NCBI GenBank assembly: GCA_035649575.1
Contig: DASRJH010000111.1
Location: 1 to 10,798, forward strand
Direction: 5' to 3'
Length of the DNA stretch: 10,798 nt
Origin: DASVAL01 sp035649575
GTDB taxonomy: Bacteria; Planctomycetota; UBA1135; UBA2386
In this document: piece after piece, positions 1 through 5,508 of the stretch
Layout: every line of letters begins with the position of its first letter
How positions within the stretch are numbered: the first letter of the stretch is position 1
The notes under the pieces: generated by a model
What the model was told of the DNA's origin: nothing
The model's input: only the letters and a program-made list of their open reading frames with translations
The model's database searches: none
Program-made: the position numbers and the translations under genes

Positions 1-237
1 CGTCGCCGGCTGCAGGTCATCGCGCAAAGACCGCATCACGTCGCCGACATCGGCCAGCGCCACGGCCGGCGGCTTCGCGAACTTGCGGCCCGTCGCGCGC
101 TCGACCGCGGGCACCGCGCGCGCGACGAGCGCCCGCAGCCCCGCGTCGTCGATCTGCAGACGCGGTTTGTTGTCCTGCGCCGGCAACAGTGTGGTCGCGA
201 GCATCGCGGACAGCCAGGACTTGCGGCGGAGCAGCAT
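1..237 (-). CDS. N-terminal part of a secreted protein of unknown function (runs off the left edge)
   Basis: The reverse strand is open from an ATG at 237 to the window edge, giving 79 residues with no stop. The start is well bounded: an in-frame TAG lies at 249-247, leaving only the ATG at 237 or a GTG at 243. Residues 1-20 look like a signal peptide: a basic start (MLLRRKSW), a hydrophobic core (LSAMLATTLL) and an Ala before a likely cleavage at PAQ|D. The mature part begins with a helical stretch (residues 32-52, ALVARAVPAVERATGRKF) followed by KPPAVALADVGDVMRSL. The pattern 'ATGRKF-x-KPP-x-V-x-LAD' faintly recalls the N-termini of secreted planctomycetal proteins with metallopeptidase-like domains, but no catalytic motif falls inside the window, so no function is assigned. 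It lies 128 nt downstream of the 417-residue gene on the same strand. No Shine-Dalgarno site is visible. Confidence 0.75.
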   Translation of the reverse strand, partial: MLLRRKSWLSAMLATTLLPAQDNKPRLQIDDAGLRALVARAVPAVERATGRKFAKPPAVALADVGDVMRSLRDDLQPAT

Positions 238-365
238 CCGCACAGGCTATCCGGATCGATCGCCGGGGTCAGGGCTACCGATGCGAGCCTCTAGGCATCT
301 GCGACACCACACCGCGTACGGCCCGGCACGACCACTGGATGGCGCGCGAACCCCCGGCTCCGAAC

Positions 366-1619
366 TCATGGATGCCCGTGGAACGCTTCCTGGAGGATCT
401 GCCGCAACGAATCCATGTTTGCAGGCACGTTCCGCAGCTTCTCTATGACCGCTTTGTCGACCTCTCCATTGATATGGGCCAAGTTGTAGTCCTTGTATTC
501 TCGATGGCCATTTGGCGGTGCGAACCGTCGTCGGTAGATGTCAGATGTATAGACAAACACGGGCAAGACCGCCGCCCAGAACCGCTTCTCGTCATCATCC
601 TTCGCGAACTGAGTCGCCACATGTGCAAAGGCGGCAAAGCTGAAGTAGTACGCGGAGTTCGGCCAGAGAATCGCTGATTCCGGTAGCCCCTGACCGTTCG
701 GTTTGCCCAACTGCCCGTTGGCAAATGCCTCGAAGGCTGTCCTGAAATCCTCGTCGACAACTCCACCCGGCTTCAGCACCGGGTGATGGAAGTACCGCTC
801 GAACCCATACTCCATGACTGCCTTCAGGTACTGCGACATGGCAGCAGCCCATTCCGTAGGACGGAACTTGTAGTCCTTTGGGCTGTCCCCCAGGTCGCGC
901 TCGGGCTCACCCCGTGCCATTTGCTTCGTCCACAATTTGAGTTCGTATCCGAGGGTTCTCGGATGCAGAGCCTCGAGGACCACATCGCGCTCGCGCACCT
1001 TGATCTTCTTGGGAAGAAGAGTCCCACCATTCGAAGGGGCGCGCGGCAGACACGTGATATCGGTCCATTCGTCCACTTGCAGGAAGAAGAGACGATGCGG
1101 ACTGAGCGGGTCATTCTCGTCAGCCAACACTTCTTTGCGCCGCTCGCGGATTCCCGCGAGTGTTGTTTTGGTCTTGTCGACAGGTGGGCGCGGTTCGCTG
1201 ATTCGCGCATCTGTTGTCCTTGCACGATCGACGGCGATCGCATCCAGGGCATGCGCATCACCGCCATCCATACTCTTCGTCTTGCGCCTCTCTGCGGGTC
1301 GTGCGCGGCGTTCGAGCAGGATCCAATTGTGGATCCCCACGGGCTCTCCCACGAAGTCGACCCGAAGTTCCAGCGTATCTCCAGGAGTCAGATCGCCATC
1401 AATCTTGATCTCCAGGGATCTTTCTGCAACCACAGACAGGTCGCCGCGCTCATTGCGTATCCACAACCCCACAGGTTTTGCCTGCGGCGCCGACGGCTTG
1501 ACGGAGGCCCCCACGACGACAGACCGTGTCCGCTCGAGGTTGATGGCCAGTGCCGTCTTGCCTGGTGGCAGGACCTTTGGCAGCGTTAGCGAGAAGGTCT
1601 GGAAGTCGATGTCTTGCAT
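366..1619 (-). CDS. Hypothetical protein, 417 aa, last gene of the sigma-kinase cluster
   Basis: Not recognised. There is no signal peptide and no membrane segment, so it is probably cytoplasmic. Three zones can be seen. Residues 1-103 alternate hydrophobic and polar residues with turns (LTPGDTLELRVDFVGEPVG), suggesting a small beta-sandwich. Residues 104-163 are basic and low in hydrophobics (RRARPAERRKTK, then RERRKE), probably a disordered linker. Residues 170-417 form a globular domain rich in aromatics, with WTDITCLPR, YLKAVMEYGFERYFHHP, ILWPNSAYYFSFAAFAHVA and YKDYNLAHINGEVDKAVI as its most distinctive stretches. The start ATG at 1619 follows the stop of the 151-residue gene after a single base (TAACATG), which favours this start and indicates translational coupling. 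Base composition is lower in GC than the neighbours (66 of 120 bases GC at 541-660, hand count), suggesting a different history or acquisition by transfer. Its place behind a sigma factor and kinase suggests an effector or partner of that signalling pair, which is inference only. Confidence 0.8.
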   Translation of the reverse strand: MQDIDFQTFSLTLPKVLPPGKTALAINLERTRSVVVGASVKPSAPQAKPVGLWIRNERGDLSVVAERSLEIKIDGDLTPGDTLELRVDFVGEPVGIHNWILLERRARPAERRKTKSMDGGDAHALDAIAVDRARTTDARISEPRPPVDKTKTTLAGIRERRKEVLADENDPLSPHRLFFLQVDEWTDITCLPRAPSNGGTLLPKKIKVRERDVVLEALHPRTLGYELKLWTKQMARGEPERDLGDSPKDYKFRPTEWAAAMSQYLKAVMEYGFERYFHHPVLKPGGVVDEDFRTAFEAFANGQLGKPNGQGLPESAILWPNSAYYFSFAAFAHVATQFAKDDDEKRFWAAVLPVFVYTSDIYRRRFAPPNGHREYKDYNLAHINGEVDKAVIEKLRNVPANMDSLRQILQEAFHGHP

Positions 1620-1620
1620 G

Positions 1621-2076
1621 TTACTCGACGTGAGCCTCTATGTTGATGAGCACATCCCAAGTTCCGCCGCCTGGGACTTTGTAATTCGGGTCCTCTAGCT
1701 CCATCAGGACGGGATAACAGCCGTCGGGTGGCTCGATCCAGACCCTCAGGTCCTTGTCCCAGCACGAAGGCGTAGCCTTGGTCGAAACCAGGTCGGGGCT
1801 ATCGGCGGCTCGCATGCGCCGGCCGTTGCGCTGGCCGTTGCGCAGCCGCTTGTAACGCCCCGTTATCCACTTCACGAGTTGTCCTGCCTCTTTTCCTTCG
1901 TCAAGAGTGACCGACCGTCCCGCTGCGTCCCTGACGAGTCGATGCATGATATCGGGGATCACTATGCCAGGGTGGTGGTTGACGTCAGTCAATGGCAGGG
2001 GACGGAATTTGCCCTTCGGCCTGACGAAGACATACAGATCTACCTTGCCTCTCAACTTCATGCGCTTCGGTGCCAT
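1621..2076 (-). CDS. Hypothetical protein, 151 aa, third gene of the sigma-kinase cluster
   Basis: Not recognised. The start at 2076 (MAPKRMKLRG) is preferred over an in-frame ATG at 2103 because a textbook ribosome binding site, AAAGGAGGA, sits 5 nt upstream of it. The protein has no signal peptide or membrane helix. The N-terminal third is beta-like and basic (KVDLYVFVRPKGKFRPLPL) and is followed by DVNHHPGIVIPDIMHRLVRD. The middle (residues 69-90) is strongly basic (KWITGRYKRLRNGQRNGRR). The C-terminal third (105-151) looks like a beta-sandwich edge (WIEPPDGCYPVLMELEDP, then GGGTWDVLINIEA). The basic centre could bind nucleic acid or an acidic partner, but no known motif supports this. It lies 35 nt after the kinase and 1 nt before the 417-residue gene, so it is probably co-transcribed with both. 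The two small proteins may act as a pair. Confidence 0.82.
   Translation of the reverse strand: MAPKRMKLRGKVDLYVFVRPKGKFRPLPLTDVNHHPGIVIPDIMHRLVRDAAGRSVTLDEGKEAGQLVKWITGRYKRLRNGQRNGRRMRAADSPDLVSTKATPSCWDKDLRVWIEPPDGCYPVLMELEDPNYKVPGGGTWDVLINIEAHVE
1821..1844. repeat. 12-bp tandem duplication inside the 151-aa gene
   Basis: Two adjacent 12-mers, GGCCGTTGCGCT at 1821-1832 and GGCCGTTGCGCA at 1833-1844, differ only in the last base. On the coding strand they encode the repeated RNGQ/RNGR in the basic centre of the protein. It keeps the frame, so it looks like a small slippage duplication within a coding sequence, not a mobile repeat. Confidence 0.7.
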
Positions 2077-2090
2077 ACGGTCCTCCTTTG
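2077..2090 (-). promoter_or_regulatory. Strong Shine-Dalgarno site of the 151-aa gene
   Basis: The reverse strand reads CAAAGGAGGACCGT directly before the ATG at 2076, putting AGGAGG 5-6 nt from the start. It is the only near-perfect anti-Shine-Dalgarno complement before any gene in this window. It decides the start codon and suggests that the 151-residue protein, and the coupled 417-residue protein, are translated independently of the kinase at a high rate. Confidence 0.85.
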
Positions 2091-2111
2091 GATGTTGCCC
2101 CAATCAGTCAG

Positions 2112-4709
2112 TTACGGTCGGTCGCTGCGGGCGCAGCGAAAGCCGCGATAGTAGTTTGCATAGGTGCCTTCGATCCCCCAATGCTCGTGGCTGGTCAGTG
2201 TAATGTGGCGGGCCTCTGAAGCCCAGTAGCCTCCGAGCACCCAGCGACGGGATGCCTGCGGACGCAACGCCCCGTCAATCAGCTCCGCGGCTACGCTCTC
2301 CGTCCACTCAGTGAGGTTGCCCAGCATGTGGAACAGATGATTCGGCGTGTTGGCCTCGGCGTCGCTGCGCACGGGCCGTGCGAGCCGGGACCAGGCGACA
2401 AACGCGGCCTCCTGATTCGGAGCCGGTGCGTAGGGGCCGCGGGTGTTGCCGCGATACCCGGGCTGCCCCCATGGGAATTCACCGCCCTCGGGACCGCGCG
2501 CGGCGAGCTCCCACTCGGCGTGCGTCGGCAGCCGTTTGCCGGCCCACTCGGCGTACGCGCGCGCATCGAGCCAGCTCGCGTAGGGCACAGGGTAGTCTTC
2601 GTATTGAGTCGGCGGCTCGCCCAGCCATTGCCAGAACGCATGCCGAGGATGGCCGGTCGCGCGCAGGAAGGCGCGGTACTCGGCAACCGAGACCTCGGCC
2701 TCGTCCATCCAGAACGTGGCGACCGGCATCGCCTGCCCATTGTGCGGACAAGGGGAGTGTTCGCCCTGCAGGCGCAGCGTGGCGGCGTCGATCCGGACCA
2801 TCTGCGCAGTCGGATCCTCGATGTGCCGAATGACCGCGTCGATCACCGTCTCGGCGGGACGGCGCCACAGCATCCGCGAGAACTCGTGGAATCGTCCGCC
2901 ATCGAGCAGCACCACGATCCGCAGGTAGCCAGGGGGGACTGGTTGCTTCTCCAAGGGCAGGGAGCCGAGCTCGAAGCCCTGGGTGCCCGGCTGGCCGGTG
3001 ACCTGATCGATCTGGTAGTAGACGACGCGGCCAGGCAGCGTGCGTCCGGCTTCGTCGCGCGCCCGTACCGTCAGCAGCGGATACAGCGCGCTCGGTTCGA
3101 CGCGCGCACGCGCTTCGTGGTCCTCCGGGAAGAGGAACGCCAGGTCCTGCCAACGCGAGAGGCCGGCGAGGATCTGGTCGTAGCGAACGGCTCCCGCGTG
3201 TTGATCCAACCCGTCGCCGATTCCGGTCAGCACGAGCTGTTCGCCTTCGCGGCGCCAGATGTCCCTGAGCTGGACGAGGCGTCCGGACAGTCGCTCGGCC
3301 AGACGCCGGTCGTCGGTCGTGCCCTCGCTGGTCAGGGTGGCAATGTTCCGGCGGGCGGCCGCGAGCCGCTCGACCGATAGCCGCGACCAATCCGGTAGAT
3401 CCTGCAACTCGTGCAGCGGTGCACGCAGCCGCGCGAGCTCACTGGCTGCCTGCGCTTGACGCCCGGCGAAGGCGGACAGGCCGGCCACTGCGACGAGCGA
3501 GGCCGCCAGGACGAGCTTGAGCCGGTGGCGCTTCGCGAAACGCGCAAGCCGCTGCCAGGGACCGAGTGGTCTCGCGTGCACCGGCGCCGCGAGCGTCAGG
3601 ATCGCATTGAGGTCCTCGACCAGTTGCGCGGCCGAGGCGTATCGGGCAGCGCGGTCCTTCGCCATCGCCTGCGCGCAGACAGCCTCGATGTCGCGCGATA
3701 CGCGTGGGTAGATGCTGCGGATCGGCCGGGGCTCGTAGTTGATGATCGCGTTGAGCACCTGCGCCGAGGTTCGACCCTTGAACGGTCTCTCGAGCGTCAG
3801 CAGCTCGTAGAGCACGACGCCGAGCGAGTACAGGTCGGTGCGGTGATCGACGAGGTGCCGCCGCATCAGTGCCTGTTCGGGGCTCATGTAGTGCGGCGTG
3901 CCCTGCAGCTCGCCAGAGTGCGAGATGGAGCCCTGGGTCTCGTCGCGCGCGAGACCGAAGTCGACGATCTGTATGCGTCCGTCGCGGCGCAGCAGCAGAT
4001 TGTGTGGCTTGATGTCGCGATGGACGACGCTCTGTGTGTGTGCGTATTGCAGCGCGAGCGCGATATCGCGGCACAGACGCACGGCGGCGACCACGTAGTC
4101 GCTCGTGCCGTACTGCGGCAGCAGCGTGGCGTCCTTCGTGTGATCGCGCTGCATGTCGAGCTCGTGCGCCAGATCGTGGCCGGGCACGTACTCCATCGCG
4201 AAGTAGTGCGTGCCGTTCAGCTGCCCGTCGATGTAGATCGGAACGATGCCGGGATGCTGCAACCTGGCCGCTGCCTTGGCCTCCCGATGGAAGCGCTCGA
4301 TCTGCCGCGTCGTCGTGGTGAGGTTCTCGACCATCGCTTTCAAAGCGACCACGCGCGTGAGGCGACGCTGCCACGCGAGGTAGACGACGCCCATGCCACC
4401 GCGGCCGAGCTCGGCAATGATCTCGAAGTCGTCGATGCTGTGACCGGCGGCGATCGTCGACTGCAGGGCCGAAGGAGCCTGCAGAGCGCCGCTGCCCGGG
4501 GGCTCGAGGAACTCGTCATCGGCGTTGGCGAACGTACGCTTGGCCCCGAGTGCGCGTGCCTGGTCGGAGAGGAAGTACTCCTCGAGTTGGCGCCGCAGAG
4601 CGTCGTTGCCGCCGCACACCTGGTCGAGATAGGCGGCGCGCTGCTCTGGCTCCAATCGCGCCGCATGTCGCAGCCAGCCCCTGATCTCGGACCAGCCCGG
4701 TTCAGCCAT
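2112..4709 (-). CDS. Transmembrane Ser/Thr protein kinase with C-terminal FGE-like (sulfatase-modifying-factor fold) domain
   Basis: An 865-residue bacterial Hanks-type kinase. The kinase domain (about 95-372) carries all the key residues: glycine loop LGRGGMGVVY at 101-110, ATP-binding Lys124 (VALK), helix-C Glu143, catalytic HRDIKPHN with Asp232, DFG at 250-252, and SPEQ in place of APE at 276-279. It should therefore be an active kinase. Residues about 398-415 (LVLAASLVAVAGLSAFAG) form one membrane helix after a basic stretch. A probable coiled coil (about 420-490) and a small beta-rich domain (about 540-625) follow. Residues about 655-863 form an FGE-sulfatase/C-type-lectin-like fold (TFWMDEAEVSVAEYRAFL, KRLPTHAEWELAARG, FPWG, MLGNLTEWT, GFRC). 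The usual catalytic cysteine pair of FGE is absent: the GGSWxC position reads GGYWAS. A sensory or binding role outside the membrane is therefore more likely than formylglycine formation. The start at 4709 overlaps the sigma-factor stop by 8 nt (ATGGCTGA) and has GAGGA 8 nt upstream. A longer in-frame start at 4856 would lie inside the sigma gene and adds only Ser/Arg-rich shadow sequence. Confidence 0.95.
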   Translation of the reverse strand: MAEPGWSEIRGWLRHAARLEPEQRAAYLDQVCGGNDALRRQLEEYFLSDQARALGAKRTFANADDEFLEPPGSGALQAPSALQSTIAAGHSIDDFEIIAELGRGGMGVVYLAWQRRLTRVVALKAMVENLTTTTRQIERFHREAKAAARLQHPGIVPIYIDGQLNGTHYFAMEYVPGHDLAHELDMQRDHTKDATLLPQYGTSDYVVAAVRLCRDIALALQYAHTQSVVHRDIKPHNLLLRRDGRIQIVDFGLARDETQGSISHSGELQGTPHYMSPEQALMRRHLVDHRTDLYSLGVVLYELLTLERPFKGRTSAQVLNAIINYEPRPIRSIYPRVSRDIEAVCAQAMAKDRAARYASAAQLVEDLNAILTLAAPVHARPLGPWQRLARFAKRHRLKLVLAASLVAVAGLSAFAGRQAQAASELARLRAPLHELQDLPDWSRLSVERLAAARRNIATLTSEGTTDDRRLAERLSGRLVQLRDIWRREGEQLVLTGIGDGLDQHAGAVRYDQILAGLSRWQDLAFLFPEDHEARARVEPSALYPLLTVRARDEAGRTLPGRVVYYQIDQVTGQPGTQGFELGSLPLEKQPVPPGYLRIVVLLDGGRFHEFSRMLWRRPAETVIDAVIRHIEDPTAQMVRIDAATLRLQGEHSPCPHNGQAMPVATFWMDEAEVSVAEYRAFLRATGHPRHAFWQWLGEPPTQYEDYPVPYASWLDARAYAEWAGKRLPTHAEWELAARGPEGGEFPWGQPGYRGNTRGPYAPAPNQEAAFVAWSRLARPVRSDAEANTPNHLFHMLGNLTEWTESVAAELIDGALRPQASRRWVLGGYWASEARHITLTSHEHWGIEGTYANYYRGFRCARSDRP

Positions 4710-5379
4710 GGCCGATGTCCTCGCGCAGCCATTCGCGCGCCGCGGCCCATTCGCGCTCGACAGTGCGCACCGAAACATTGAGCAGCTCGGCGACCTCCGC
4801 GAGCGTGCGCCCGCCGAAGAAGCGCAGCTCGACGATCTCGACCTTGAGCGGGTCACGGCTCCGCAATCGTTCGAGCGACTCGCCGAGTGCGCTCAACCCA
4901 TGTGCACGGCGTTCGTACTCGTCGGTGAGCGAGTCGAGCACGCTCGGCTCCGCGAGCGTCCGAGGTTGCGATGCCCGGCGACGCGCATGGTCGATCAAGA
5001 CCGTGCGCAGTGCCACCGACGCGACCTTGAAGAAGTGCGTGCGGTTCTCCCACTGCCGAAGGGCACCCGAGAACAGCTTGACGAACACCTCGTCCGCGAG
5101 CGCAGTCGCCCGCAATGAAGCATCGGCCGGCTGTCCGCGCAGCCGGCATTGTGCGAGCGCGTGGAGGCGGTCGTAGACCTGCGCGGCAATCGCCTCGATT
5201 ACCGCGGGCTCTTCTCCATTCGCATACCGGCGCAACAGGACGGTCAAGTCCGGCAGCAAATCGGGCGAATCGGGATCCGGCTTTGCATTCGCTTTCCCCA
5301 CATCCGGATCATGCCGCTGATTGTGGGCGTGGGCAAGGGGACCGAGCGCCGACGAGGAACATAGCTGCCCAGCAATCAT
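4702..5379 (-). CDS. ECF-type sigma-70 family RNA polymerase sigma factor (TIGR02999-like)
   Basis: A 225-residue alternative sigma factor. Region 2 spans about residues 45-135 and holds family hallmarks: LTVLLRRYANGEEPAVIEAI, YDRLHALAQ, ATALADEVFVKL, then WENRTHFFKVAS and RTVLIDHARRR. Region 4 spans about 165-220 (SLERLRSRDPLKVEIVELRFF) with a helix-turn-helix at RTLAEVAELLNVSVRTVERE. The wording matches the group called RNA polymerase sigma-70 factor, TIGR02999, which in Planctomycetota and relatives often sits next to Ser/Thr kinases. It would direct RNA polymerase to a set of promoters in response to a signal. No anti-sigma gene is present, and the coupled kinase is the obvious candidate controller (inference). 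The first 40 residues are not conserved, so the true start could be later, for example the GTG at residue 27. No good Shine-Dalgarno site separates the choices. Confidence 0.93.
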   Translation of the reverse strand: MIAGQLCSSSALGPLAHAHNQRHDPDVGKANAKPDPDSPDLLPDLTVLLRRYANGEEPAVIEAIAAQVYDRLHALAQCRLRGQPADASLRATALADEVFVKLFSGALRQWENRTHFFKVASVALRTVLIDHARRRASQPRTLAEPSVLDSLTDEYERRAHGLSALGESLERLRSRDPLKVEIVELRFFGGRTLAEVAELLNVSVRTVEREWAAAREWLREDIGHG

Positions 5380-5396
5380 GCTCCATTCAGAACGAC

Positions 5397-5442
5397 GGTT
5401 CCGCGGGGCGATCCGCCAGAAATGTGGCGCGTATGGGGTTCC
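5397..5442 (-). promoter_or_regulatory. Possible ECF-type promoter motifs upstream of the sigma-kinase operon
   Basis: The reverse strand carries the hexamer GGAACC twice in the 129-nt gap upstream of the sigma gene, at 5442-5437 and 5402-5397. GGAAC is the classical -35 core recognised by many ECF sigma factors, so autoregulation is conceivable. A recognisable -10 is not evident: 16 nt after the first copy the sequence is TCTGGC. The promoter preference of TIGR02999 sigma factors is not known to me. This is a weak candidate only. Confidence 0.2.
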
Positions 5443-5449
5443 TGCCCGG

Positions 5450-5471
5450 GTTCGCGAACGCGAGCCTCGCG
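5450..5471. repeat. Palindrome GTTCGCGAAC and adjacent small inverted repeat
   Basis: A perfect 10-bp palindrome, GTTCGCGAAC, lies at 5450-5459. It is followed by CGCGA-GCC-TCGCG at 5459-5471, a 5-bp stem with a 3-nt loop. Both sit between the stop of the beta-helix-like gene and the start of the sigma gene. They could form an operator for the sigma operon or part of a weak 3' hairpin of the upstream gene. There is no T-run, so a classical intrinsic terminator is not supported. Confidence 0.3.
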
Positions 5472-5508
5472 AGAGCCTGATCCGCGGTCCCGATGCGCGG
5501 CGCCAGGA

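Noticed and set aside
325..365. A GGGTTCG-like stretch on the minus strand resembling a tRNA T-arm
   Set aside because: The flanking bases do not pair into a T-stem, and no acceptor stem or anticodon arm can be drawn.
783..1589. A 268-codon plus-strand open frame opposite the 417-aa gene
   Set aside because: The minus-strand frame is longer, is coupled to the preceding gene by a 1-nt gap and has balanced amino-acid composition. Since the 417-aa protein has no recognised homologue, this rejection is less certain than the others.
3411..4781. A 456-codon plus-strand open frame opposite the kinase domain
   Set aside because: The minus strand encodes a complete kinase with every catalytic motif, so this frame is its shadow.
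4710..4856. A longer start for the kinase at 4856
   Set aside because: It would lie inside the sigma region-4 coding sequence and adds only a Ser/Arg-rich stretch. The ATG at 4709 has GAGGA upstream and the typical overlap with the sigma stop.
5459..5471. The hairpin CGCGA-GCC-TCGCG as an intrinsic terminator
   Set aside because: The stem is only 5 bp and no T-run follows on the minus strand.
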